A DNA stretch of 12,625 nt from Protofrankia sp963555915 (GCF_963555915.1 NZ_CAUVXL010000195.1:1-12625), one strand, 5' to 3'; counted from the stretch's first letter, positions 5,923 through 12,625 are shown. Numbers and translations are program-made. Notes: generated by a model not told the origin, from the letters alone.

Positions 5923-7371
5923 GTGTCTACCGGCGCGAATCCGCCTGTTGCCCACCGAGGCTGGACACTCGTCCTCGCCTCGCTTGGCGTCTTCATGACT
6001 GCACTGGACACGCTCGTTGTCGCGAACTCGCTTCCGGCGCTCCGCGAGAGCCTGCACGCGAACCTCGGTGACCTGGAGTGGACGGTGAACGCGTACAACC
6101 TGTCGTTCGCCGTGGCGCTGTTGACTGGTGCCGCCCTTGGCGATCGGTACGGACGGAAGCGGATGTACGGGATCGGCCTGCTCGCGTTCACCGTCGCCTC
6201 CGCCGCGGCGGCGCTGTCGCCGAGCGTGGGCGCGCTGATCGCGGCCCGCGGTGTGCAGGGAGCCGCGGCCGCCCTCGTCATGCCGATGACCCTCACCTTG
6301 ATCAGCGAGGCGTTCCCGGCCGACAAACGCGGCGCTGCCATCGGACTGTGGGGCGGCATCACCGGCCTGGCGGTCGCGTTGGGCCCGGTCGTCGGCGGTG
6401 CCATCGTCGGCGGCATCAGCTGGCACTGGATCTTCTGGCTCAACGTCCCGATCGGCTTGGCGCTGATTCCGCTGGCCGCGTTCCGCCTGACCGAAAGCCA
6501 CGGCCCCCGATCGCAGCTCGACGTCGTCGGGCTCCTGCTCGCTGCCGCCGGATTCTTCGGCATCACCTGGGGACTGGTCCGAGCGAACAGCGTCGGCTGG
6601 GGCAGCGCCGAGACCGCCACCGCCTTGGTCGTCGGCGGGGCCCTCGTCGTGGCATTCCTCGTCTGGGAACGGCGCACCGCGACGCCGATGCTATCCGCGG
6701 AGCTGTTCCGGTCCCGCAGCTTCAACGCCGCCAACGGCGTCAGTTTCTTCATGTACGCCTCGCTGTTCGGCGTGCTGTTCTTGATGATGCAGTTCCTGCA
6801 GATCGGGCTCGGATACTCCCCGCTGGCTGCGGGGCTGCGGACCTTGCCCTGGACCGGGGCGCCGATGCTGGTTGCCCCGATCGCCGGTGCGCTGGCCGAC
6901 CGGTTCGGCAACAAGCCGTTCATGGTTGGCGGGCTGGCATTGCAAGCCGCTGGGCTGGGGTGGATCGCCACGATCGCCAAGCCGGGAATGGCTTACACCC
7001 AGCTCGCTGTGGCGCTCGGCGTCGCCGGCGTCGGCATCTCACTGTGCTTCCCGACCGTCGCCAACGCCGTCGTCGGATCCGTCCCGGCCGCGGAGATGGG
7101 CGTCGCCTCCGGCACCAACAGCTCGCTGCGGGAAATCGGCGGTGTGTTCGGCATCGCCCTGCTCGCTACTGTTTTTGCCCACCCCGGCGACTACACCGCC
7201 ACGGACACATTCATCCATAACTTCAAGAATGCTGTATGGCTCGGCGCCGCTTTCGCCGTGATCGGTGTCGCCGCTGCGGTTGCCCTCCCGGGACGTAGTC
7301 ACATCGAATCCGAACTGTCCCAGCCAGCCCACGACACCGATCTCGCTGTCGCAGGCGAGTCGGTCGCATGA
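5923..7371 (+). CDS. MFS transporter, DHA2 family (14-span drug:H+ antiporter type)
   Basis: A 482-residue inner-membrane protein expected to export small hydrophobic or cationic compounds using the proton gradient. Landmarks are ALDTLVVANSLPAL (27-40, the motif D1 region of span 1), motif A GDRYGRKR (73-80) in the span 2-3 loop, the antiporter motif C GLAVALGPVVGG (148-159), SWHWIFWLNVPIG after span 5, and a second motif-A-like ADRFGNK in the carboxy half. Length and the number of hydrophobic stretches fit 14 spans. GTG 5923 is chosen for the perfect GAGGAGG upstream. It stands divergent to a destroyed HxlR repressor gene, the usual arrangement for an inducible efflux pump. Loss of that repressor may leave it constitutive, or under the HxlR protein encoded at 8934-9404. 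The substrate is unknown. Confidence 0.93.
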   Translation: MSTGANPPVAHRGWTLVLASLGVFMTALDTLVVANSLPALRESLHANLGDLEWTVNAYNLSFAVALLTGAALGDRYGRKRMYGIGLLAFTVASAAAALSPSVGALIAARGVQGAAAALVMPMTLTLISEAFPADKRGAAIGLWGGITGLAVALGPVVGGAIVGGISWHWIFWLNVPIGLALIPLAAFRLTESHGPRSQLDVVGLLLAAAGFFGITWGLVRANSVGWGSAETATALVVGGALVVAFLVWERRTATPMLSAELFRSRSFNAANGVSFFMYASLFGVLFLMMQFLQIGLGYSPLAAGLRTLPWTGAPMLVAPIAGALADRFGNKPFMVGGLALQAAGLGWIATIAKPGMAYTQLAVALGVAGVGISLCFPTVANAVVGSVPAAEMGVASGTNSSLREIGGVFGIALLATVFAHPGDYTATDTFIHNFKNAVWLGAAFAVIGVAAAVALPGRSHIESELSQPAHDTDLAVAGESVA

Positions 7372-7441
7372 CGAGCCGCGAGTTCCCGTTTCGGCGGCAA
7401 CGTCTGCCACCTCGATCCCGTCGCTTGGCTCGGACAGGCGG

Positions 7442-7451
7442 GCCTGGCCGC
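7442..7451. repeat. left target-site duplication of the ISAs1 element
   Basis: GCCTGGCCGC directly precedes the left inverted repeat and is repeated exactly at 8788-8797. The 8-10 bp size is usual for this family. The perfect copy marks a single simple insertion that has not been rearranged since. Confidence 0.85.
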
Positions 7452-7468
7452 CAGGGCTCCGGCACGTT
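7452..7468 (+). repeat. left terminal inverted repeat of the ISAs1 element
   Basis: CAGGGCTCCGGCACGTT, an exact inverse match to 8771-8787. Confidence 0.9.
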
Positions 7469-7633
7469 TGAGGTTTGACGTGTAGATCCGGGTTGGCGGA
7501 GTCTGCCGGGTTGGTGCGGGTGGTGGCGTTTGCGCGGGTGGACACGGTGAGGTCACGTGTCGCGGAGAAAGGGACAGGCACGCCACTTGTAGATCACGGA
7601 GGTGTCTAACGTCTTCGTGGTCTGGGGTGCGGC

Positions 7634-8715
7634 ATGCCTGTGGACATATTGTCGCGCGCCGTCGTCGGCGTGGTGGGAGCCGGCGGCGTGTCGGGTGAGG
7701 GAATCTGGGAGCGGCTGGCGACGGTGCCGCACCCTCGCGCGCGCAGGGGGTTGATCTACCTGCTGCCGACGCTGATCGCGGTGTGGCTGTGCGCGTTGAC
7801 GGCGCCGGGGCATGACCGGGTGGCCGCGGTGACCGAGTGGCTCGCGGGCACCAGCGACGAGGAACGGCGCCGGCTGCGGCTGCCGTGGGACCCACGCAAC
7901 AGCTACCGGCTGCCGGACGAGTCGACGATCCGGCGGATGCTGGCGGCGGTCGACGACGCGCGGCTTGCCGTGGCGCGAAGCGCGCGGACGGACGCCAGGT
8001 CCATCTGCTGGGGGCCGTGACCCATGGGGACGGGCTGCTCGTCGGTCAGCGCGAGGTCGACGCCAAGAGCAACGAGACCACCGCGTTCCGGCCTCTGCTC
8101 ACGCCCCTCGACCTCGAAGAGAAGATCGTCACCTTCGATACTCTGCACACGGTGCGGGCCAACCTCGACTGGCTGGTCACCGAGAAGAAAGCCCACTACC
8201 TCGACGTGATCAAGGGCAACCAGCCGACGCTGAAGGCGTTCCTGGCCGCGCTGCCCTGGGCCGGCGTCCCGACCGGCGACACCACCCGCGACCACGGCCA
8301 CGGCCGCGACGAGACCCGGACCCTCAAGGTCGCCACCGTCACTCACCTCGACTTCCCGCACGCCGACCAGGCGATCCGCATCCAGCGCTGGCGTCAGGAA
8401 AAGGGCCGACCCGCCACCCACGAAACCGTCTACGCGGTCACCGACGCGACCGCGCGGCAGGCGGGACCCGATCTGCTCGCAGACCTCGCCCGCGGGCACT
8501 GGCACATCGAGGTCAAGCAGCACTACGTCCGGGACGTGGCCTTCGGTGAGGACGCCAGTACCAGCCGGGCCGGCCGCGCCCCCGCCGTCCTCGCGATCTT
8601 CCGCGCGGCCGTCATCAACGCGCTCCGCCGCGCCCGCCGCCACCGCTACATCCCAGGCGGTCGCCGTGCCCACAAGACCGCCACCGCCGCGCTCAACCTC
8701 CACGACTCCCCATGA
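7634..8715 (+). pseudogene. ISAs1-family transposase with internal deletion/frameshift
   Basis: The amino part (from ATG 7634) runs to about 7965 with ERLATVPHPRARRGLIYLLP and LPDESTIRRMLAAVDDARL, the usual ISAs1 amino-terminal domain. The frame then changes near 7970-7975, and RGAKRADGRQVHLLGAVTHG continues in another frame to TGA 8713-8715. Family members have a linker and AVDGKTLRG between these blocks. Here roughly 25-30 codons are missing, including the first catalytic Asp. The second Asp (TFDTLHT), KGNQPTL and the Glu of HWHIEVKQHYVRDVAFGED remain. The protein cannot be active. The ends of the element are intact, so it could still be moved by a transposase supplied from elsewhere. Confidence 0.88.
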
Positions 8716-8770
8716 CAAGCCAAACGAGCCGCCGACGCAGCCGATCTCAGCACAAGCCGGTCAGAACGCG

Positions 8771-8787
8771 AACGTGCCGGAGCCCTG
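8771..8787 (-). repeat. right terminal inverted repeat of the ISAs1 element
   Basis: AACGTGCCGGAGCCCTG, the exact inverse of 7452-7468. Confidence 0.9.
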
Positions 8788-8797
8788 GCCTGGCCGC
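8788..8797. repeat. right target-site duplication of the ISAs1 element
   Basis: GCCTGGCCGC immediately follows the right inverted repeat and is identical to 7442-7451. Confidence 0.85.
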
Positions 8798-8933
8798 AGG
8801 AAGGCGCAATCTTGTTTCGGGAACGACTTTCGTCTGTCGCGGCCGGGCCGTTGGGCGATGTCGGAACGTCGGCTGCATGGTGGGATCGCCCGCCGCTGGT
8901 TGTGATGTCAGCGTGTTCCGCAGTGGTCTCGGG

Positions 8934-9404
8934 TCAGGCGAGCGCGGCGCGGTGGCGACCGCCGGGACCGGGTTCGACGCGGACGTCTTGTGGGCTGAGT
9001 GTGGTGCCGCAGGCGGGGCAGTGGGTGTCTTGGCGGACCGCAGTGCCGCAGTGGGTATGGATGAAATCGATGGGCGGTCCCTGCGGTGCGTACCATCGAT
9101 CGCCCCAGGCGGTCAGGGCGATGATGACGGGCTGCAGCGCGCGGCCCTTGTCCGTGGGTAGGTACTCGCGCTGCTGTGCGGATGGGCCGTACTGGTGCTG
9201 GGCCATCAGTTCGGCGGCAACGAAGCCGTCCAGGCGGTTGGCCAGAATGTTGGGCGCCACGCCGAGGCTGCGTTGGAAGTCGGTGAACCGGGTGATGCCG
9301 CGGAACAGGGCGTCCCGGATGATCAGCAGGCTCCATCGTTCGCCGACGACCTCCAGAGCGCGGGCGGCGGAGCAGTTCTGGGCCTCGTAGGTGCGACCGA
9401 GCAT
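8934..9404 (-). CDS. HxlR-family winged-helix transcriptional regulator with C-terminal Cys cluster
   Basis: A 156-residue DNA-binding protein. The start MLGRTYEAQNCSAARALEVVGERWSLLIIRDALFRG shows the conserved HxlR Cys (11) and GERW-LLIIRDAL block. The winged helix occupies about residues 12-105 (FQRSLGVAPNILANRLDGFV as recognition region; YLPTDKGRAL near the wing). The tail contains HTHCG (116-120) and HCPACG (128-133): three Cys plus His in a zinc-ribbon-like spacing, as seen in a subgroup of actinobacterial HxlR proteins. HxlR proteins are usually dimeric repressors of a divergent gene that respond to reactive or aromatic compounds. Here the divergent gene is the SnoaL-like one at 9499, with a strong inverted-repeat operator between them. 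The same protein may also act at 5859-5904. The ligand and any metal binding are inferred, not shown. Confidence 0.93.
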   Translation of the reverse strand: MLGRTYEAQNCSAARALEVVGERWSLLIIRDALFRGITRFTDFQRSLGVAPNILANRLDGFVAAELMAQHQYGPSAQQREYLPTDKGRALQPVIIALTAWGDRWYAPQGPPIDFIHTHCGTAVRQDTHCPACGTTLSPQDVRVEPGPGGRHRAALA

Positions 9405-9426
9405 GGGACCACGATACCCGGGGCAT

Positions 9427-9471
9427 TTGCATGACGCTAGCGCTTTGCTCTATCCTGCTAGCGTCATGCAA
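9427..9471. promoter_or_regulatory. HxlR operator overlapping the divergent promoters
   Basis: TTGCATGACGCTAGC (9427-9441), a 15-bp spacer, then the exact inverse GCTAGCGTCATGCAA (9457-9471). The spacer ends with TATCCT (9451-9456), a good -10 for the plus-strand gene. TTGCAT at 9427-9432, 18 bp upstream, would be its -35. A repressor on this site would block the SnoaL-like gene and probably its own gene (start codon 23 bp away). Outer span and half-site match the operator at 5859-5904. Confidence 0.8.
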
Positions 9472-9498
9472 GCCTGCTTGAGAGGAAAGCGCATAGCC

Positions 9499-9876
9499 AT
9501 GGAACACAGCACACCAATCGATGTTGTCAACGAGTACCTGGCCAGCTTCTACTCCGGTGACTTCACCCGGGCCGCAGCCATACTCGCCGCGGACTTCTCG
9601 TTCCAGGGCCCGTTCCTAAGCGTGGAGGGCCGCGACGGGTTCCTGAGCGGGGCGCAGGGGCTGCGTCCGGTGGTCCGGGGCCACCGGCTGCTGCGTCAGT
9701 GGCAGGACGGTCACGAGGTCTGCTCGATCTACGAGGTCGACCTGAGCACCCTGGCCGGCTCGGGCAGTGTGGTCATGAGCGAGTGGCACACCGTGCGCGC
9801 TGGTCAGCTCGCCAGCGGTCGCGTCGTGTTCGACACCGCACCGTTCCACGCCCTGATGCCGGCGCGGCGAGGATGA
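9499..9876 (+). CDS. SnoaL-like / NTF2-fold family protein
   Basis: A 125-residue soluble protein of the nuclear transport factor 2-like superfamily. The amino helix pattern VVNEYLASFYSGDFTRAAAILAADFSFQGPF is characteristic (a helix pair, then the first strand with F-F-GP). It is followed by RGHRLLRQWQDGHEVCSIYEV and MSEWHTVRAGQLASGRVVFD, the typical curved sheet. These folds form small ligand pockets used as cyclases, isomerases, epoxide hydrolases or plain binding proteins, so the reaction cannot be stated. ATG 9499 is chosen because AGAGGAAAG (9481-9489) precedes it. An in-frame ATG at 9465 is inside the operator. It is divergent from, and very likely repressed by, the HxlR regulator, suggesting a role in handling whatever compound releases that repressor. 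Confidence 0.85.
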   Translation: MEHSTPIDVVNEYLASFYSGDFTRAAAILAADFSFQGPFLSVEGRDGFLSGAQGLRPVVRGHRLLRQWQDGHEVCSIYEVDLSTLAGSGSVVMSEWHTVRAGQLASGRVVFDTAPFHALMPARRG

Positions 9877-10027
9877 AGCCAGGTGGGCGGAGCTGGAACC
9901 GGACGCCGCGGACAAGATCATGATGCTTTCAAGGCCGCCAGCGGCAGCTTGTACGGTGCCAGAACTCAGTTTCGGGCTGTTGACCTGCGGTTTCGCTGCT
10001 GGCGACAGTGGTGGATGATCGTTGGTC
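9877..10027. other. intergenic region, probable left part of the integrase-type IS
   Basis: A 151-bp stretch between the SnoaL-like gene and the transposase fragment. I see no gene, no clear terminator hairpin and no defined IS terminus. Confidence 0.4.
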
Positions 10028-10569
10028 ATGGTGCGGGTGTTCGGCTGGCTTGTGCTGCTGACTCGCAGCGACACTGCGAGGACGGCGGAACTGCTGGTGC
10101 TGCGCCACGAGGTCGCGGTACTGCGCCGCCAGGTCAGACGTCCCCGGTTCACCTGGCCCATCGCGCGGTCCTGGCCGCGTTGACCCGACACCTGCCCCGC
10201 AAGGTCCGGTCGCACCGGCTCGTAACTCCGGCGACCCTGCTGGCCTGGCATCGCCGCCTGGTCCGCCGTCGGCGGACCTACCCGCACCGGGCAGGTCGCC
10301 CGCCGGTGAATGATGACCTCCGGGCGCGGGTGATCCGCCTAGCCCGAGACAACCCCACCTGGGGCACCGTCGCATCCAGGGAGAACTGCTCGGGCCGGGC
10401 CATCGGATCGGCGCGGGCACGGTACGTCGCATCCTCGCCGGTGCGGGACTCGGCCCGGCGCCGCGCCGCCATGCCGACCCGACCTGGCGTACCTTCATAC
10501 GGACCCAGGCCGTGGGGCTGTTGGCCACCGACTTCTTCCACCTCGTGCGACGCGAAGTCGCTATGTGTG
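10028..10569 (+). pseudogene. integrase-core (rve) transposase, 5' half, frameshifted twice
   Basis: The ATG at 10028 opens MVRVFGWLVLLTRSD, then ELLVLRHEVAVLRRQVRRPRF, the amino-terminal signature of an actinobacterial integrase-core transposase family. Near 10155-10165 a base appears lost and the reading moves to LAALTRHLPRKVRSHRLVTPATLLAWHRRLVRRRRTYPHR and LRARVIRLARDNPTWG. A second shift at about 10362-10366 leads to RRIQGELLG, RIGAGTVRRILAGAGLGPAPRRH and RTQAVGLLATDFFHL. The catalytic domain stops at ATDFFHL, just where the first catalytic Asp occurs. The remaining codons up to TGA 10567-10569 are unrelated. The 3' half is absent. Dead element; the left IS end is not defined. Confidence 0.75.
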
Positions 10570-10582
10570 AGTGAGCCGAACG

Positions 10583-10623
10583 AAAGGAGGGTCGACGTGG
10601 TCGACGATTCGGCTCCGGGTTAG
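10583..10623 (+). pseudogene. possible start of a gene cut off by the IS5 element
   Basis: AAAGGAGGG (10583-10591) is a near-ideal ribosome binding site five bases before GTG 10597. The frame VVDDSAPG ends at TAG 10621-10623, at the presumed edge of the IS5 element (many IS5 relatives target TNA; TTA is at 10620-10622). The same stretch contains GAGCCGAA (10573-10580) and its inverse TTCGGCTC (10608-10615). It could be the first codons of a gene interrupted by the IS, or just chance. The original product is unknown. Confidence 0.3.
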
Positions 10624-10695
10624 GGCGCGTATCGGGTTGTGATCGATCTGTGGGGTTCGTTCGTGTGGCGGGTCGGAGCGGGTAGACCGCCGTGC

Positions 10696-11170
10696 ATGAC
10701 GCGGACGCAACTGACAGACCAGGAGTGGGAGTTCATCGAGCCCCACCTGCCGATCGGCAGGTTCGGCCCGTACCCCGAGCGGCTGCGGGCGCAGTTCGAA
10801 GGCGTGGTCTGGCGGTTCCGGACGGGCGGACAGTGGCGGGAGATGCCCAGGGAGTTCGGCGCGTGGCCGACCGTGTCCAACCGTTTCCGGCAGTGGCGGA
10901 ACGCCGGTGTCTTCGACGCCCTGCTCGAGGGTTTGATTGCCCAGGCCGCGGCGCGGGGTGCGGTGGACCTGTCCCTGGTCAGCGTGGACTCCACGACCGC
11001 CCGGGCCCACCACGACGCCGCCGGGATGCACCTGGGCCACGAGGTCATCACCGCCCTGGAGAAAGCCGTCGCGGAGGAGGAGACCGAGGCCCGGAAAAAG
11101 GGGGTAGCCCGGACGGACAAGACGGGCAGAACCCCGGAGGCGATCGGGCGAGGGAGGAACAGCGACGCAT
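10696..11170 (+). CDS. IS5-family transposase, amino-terminal part up to the gap
   Basis: ATG 10696 gives MTRTQLTDQEWEFIEPHLP, then ERLRAQFEGVVWRFRTGGQWREMPREFGAWPTVSNRFRQW, the DUF4096-type DNA-binding domain of IS5 transposases. The first catalytic Asp is Asp98 in SVDSTTARAHHDAAG. A charged linker (KAVAEEETEARKKG) and TPEAIGRGRNSDA follow before the Ns begin. No stop or shift is seen in this half. The likely continuation is the IS5 sequence after the gap, though that lies in another frame relative to the stated gap length. Confidence 0.85.
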
Positions 11171-11725
11171 NNNNNNNNNNNNNNNNNNNNNNNNNNNNNN
11201 NNNNNNNNNNNNNNNNNNNNNNNNNNNNNNNNNNNNNNNNNNNNNNNNNNNNNNNNNNNNNNNNNNNNNNNNNNNNNNNNNNNNNNNNNNNNNNNNNNNN
11301 NNNNNNNNNNNNNNNNNNNNNNNNNNNNNNNNNNNNNNNNNNNNNNNNNNNNNNNNNNNNNNNNNNNNNNNNNNNNNNNNNNNNNNNNNNNNNNNNNNNN
11401 NNNNNNNNNNNNNNNNNNNNNNNNNNNNNNNNNNNNNNNNNNNNNNNNNNNNNNNNNNNNNNNNNNNNNNNNNNNNNNNNNNNNNNNNNNNNNNNNNNNN
11501 NNNNNNNNNNNNNNNNNNNNNNNNNNNNNNNNNNNNNNNNNNNNNNNNNNNNNNNNNNNNNNNNNNNNNNNNNNNNNNNNNNNNNNNNNNNNNNNNNNNN
11601 NNNNNNNNNNNNNNNNNNNNNNNNNNNNNNNNNNNNNNNNNNNNNNNNNNNNNNNNNNNNNNNNNNNNNNNNNNNNNNNNNNNNNNNNNNNNNNNNNNNN
11701 NNNNNNNNNNNNNNNNNNNNNNNNN
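11171..11725. other. 555-base assembly gap (Ns)
   Basis: A run of 555 unknown bases inside an IS5-family transposase, as expected where short reads fail at repeated elements. Nothing can be said about its content, and its true length is uncertain. Confidence 0.99.
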
Positions 11726-11846
11726 CCCGCCGTTCACCCCGGTGCTGGCGAAGGTCCGGGTCCCCGGGCCGGTCGGGCGTCCCCGCACCCGACCCGACGC
11801 GGTCGCCGCGGACAAGGCCTACTCGTCCCGCGGCAACCGCGCCTAG
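11726..11846 (+). pseudogene. IS5-family transposase, internal fragment after the gap
   Basis: Reads FTPVLAKVRVPGP, GRPRTRPDAVAADKAYSSRGNRA, then TAG at 11844-11846. DKAYSS carries the second catalytic Asp of IS5-type DDE transposases. The family normally continues through another 80-100 residues with the catalytic Glu; here the sequence stops and changes to IS110. It is presumably the same gene as at 10696, now broken. Confidence 0.75.
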
Positions 11847-12625
11847 GACTACTGGAAGCCGCCGTTCTACGTGCTGGAGGCGGCCGGGTTCGACGTATGG
11901 CTGGTCAACGCCCGCGACGTCAAACACCTCCCGGGCCGGCCCAAGACCGACAAGTTGGACGCGGTGTGGCTGTGCAAGGTCGCGGAACGGCAGATGATCC
12001 GGGCCAGCTTCGTGCCCCCGGTCGAGATCCGCCGGCTACGGGACCTGACTCGTTACCGCGTCGACCTGGTCGGCACCCGCAGCGCGGAGAAGAACCGGGC
12101 CGAGAAACTGCTGGAAGACGCCCAGATCAAACTCAGTGTGGTCGCCTCTGACATCTTCGGGGTCTCCGGCCGGGACATGATGGCTGCCCTCGTCGCCGGC
12201 GAACGCAACCCGAAGGCGCTGGCGCAGCTGGCCCGGACCCGGCTACGCGGCAAGATCGGCGAGTTGGAGGAGGCGTTCACCGGACACTTCACCGACCACC
12301 ACGCCTTCCTGCTCGCCAAGATGCTGGCCCGGATCGACGCGATCAGCGTCGACATCACCGACATCGAAACCAAGATCGAGGCTGAGATCCGTCCTTGTGC
12401 CCGGGCGGTGGGGAAGCTCGATGAGATCCCCGGAGTCGGTCCGGTCGTCGCCTACGTGCTGATCGCCGAGATCGGCGTCGACATGTCCCGTTTCCCCACC
12501 GCGGCCCACCTCGCCTCCTGGGCCACGTTCGCTCCGACGGTCAAGGAGTCCGCGGGCAAGAAGAAAGGCCGCGGCTCCACCGGACACGGCAATCCCTACC
12601 TCGCCCAGGCACTCGGCCAGGCCGC
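11847..12625 (+). pseudogene. IS110-family transposase, 5'-truncated, running off the right edge
   Basis: The frame is open from 11847 to the window end (259 codons). It begins DYWKPPFYVLEAAGFDVWLVNARDVKHLPGRPKTDKLDA, the second half of the DEDD (RuvC-like) domain: the KTDxxDA Asp pair is present, but the first Asp and the Glu upstream of YWKP are gone. A helical region follows, then the carboxy-terminal transposase_20 domain with LDEIPGVGPVVAYVLIAEIG and ASWATFAPTVKESAGKKKGRG, STGHGNPYLAQAL. The catalytic Ser region lies in that domain; the residue before W is Ser (ASWA). The missing start and the abutting IS5 fragment show that this copy is inactive. Its true start would lie upstream of the junction. 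Confidence 0.85.

Larger units (their letters stand above)
7452..8787 (+). mobile_element. ISAs1-family insertion sequence, complete ends, defective transposase
   Basis: A 1336-bp element bounded by perfect 17-bp terminal inverted repeats: CAGGGCTCCGGCACGTT at 7452-7468 and its inverse at 8771-8787. It is flanked by an exact 10-bp duplication. The termini begin CAGGG, as in ISAs1 relatives, and the internal gene is an ISAs1-type transposase with an internal deletion. Bases 7469-7633 hold the untranslated leader. It sits between the convergent exporter and HxlR genes; without it, the exporter stop and the HxlR stop would be about 220 bp apart. Confidence 0.88.
10623..11846 (+). mobile_element. 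IS5-family insertion sequence, interrupted by assembly gap and truncated at its 3' end
   Basis: A transposase 5' part (from 10696) and a 3' part (11726-11846) lie on either side of the gap. The left end is placed near 10623, next to a TTA trinucleotide, only by inference. The right end is missing because the sequence switches directly to an IS110 gene at about 11847. Gap length and continuity across it rely on scaffolding. Confidence 0.5.

Noticed and set aside
5877..6980. 367-codon minus-strand frame opposite the MFS gene
   Set aside because: Shadow of the exporter gene; no membrane spans or known motifs.
7960..7985. Programmed frameshift in the ISAs1 transposase
   Set aside because: Conserved residues including the first catalytic Asp region are missing at the junction, and no slippery run is present, so deletion is the better explanation.
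8798..8933. Plus-strand frame GNDFRLSRPGRWAMSERRLHGG as a small gene
   Set aside because: No start with a ribosome binding site, no family resemblance, and it overlaps the ISAs1 edge.
10620..11997. Long open frames reading through the gap on either strand
   Set aside because: They exist only because Ns do not produce stop codons; no protein can be inferred across the gap.

Overview
The base composition (very high GC), GTG starts, and gene families point to a filamentous-type actinomycete (Frankia/Pseudonocardiales/Streptomyces-like). The exact genus cannot be fixed from the sequence. The window is an accessory region: short blocks of functional genes separated by decayed insertion sequences (IS). 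It also contains a 555-base assembly gap (11171-11725).

Layout, left to right. (1) 1-954: the 3' part of a CRISPR cas3 helicase gene, entering from the left edge and broken right after helicase motif VI, so the C-terminal domain and any downstream cas genes are lost. (2) 955-1564: gene-poor, degenerate DNA. It holds a perfect hairpin, the C-terminal scrap of an integrase-type transposase, a tandem heptamer array (GTCGCGA, about 8 copies) and a 25-bp palindrome just upstream of the next gene. (3) 1565-5211: an apparently intact, translationally coupled four-gene operon: ABC-2 type exporter ATPase, its permease, a NarL/DesK-type sensor kinase and a LuxR-family response regulator. (4) 5254-5836: a decayed IS6-family element lying directly against the first seven codons of a HxlR-family repressor gene, of which nothing else remains. 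(5) 5923-7371: a DHA2-type major facilitator drug exporter, divergent from that repressor stub, with the operator/promoter still in place. (6) 7442-8797: a complete ISAs1-family element with perfect 17-bp terminal inverted repeats and a perfect 10-bp target duplication, but a broken transposase. (7) 8934-9876: an intact HxlR-family regulator (minus) divergent from a small SnoaL/NTF2-like protein (plus), sharing a 45-bp inverted-repeat operator. (8) 10028-12625: a frameshifted integrase-type transposase, an IS5-family transposase interrupted by the gap, and an IS110-family transposase fused to the IS5 remnant and running off the right edge.

The most interesting biology is the HxlR pair. The operators of the exporter and of the SnoaL-like gene share the half-site TTGCATGA, have almost the same outer span (46 and 45 bp), and lie at the same distance (23 bp) from the repressor start codon. 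Removing the ISAs1 element puts the exporter and the surviving repressor about 220 bp apart. It is therefore plausible that one surviving repressor now controls both operators after its sister gene was destroyed by the IS6 element. The ABC/two-component operon looks like a self-contained sense-and-export module with a candidate autoregulatory palindrome. No wholly new defence system is evident. The CRISPR locus here is a ruin.
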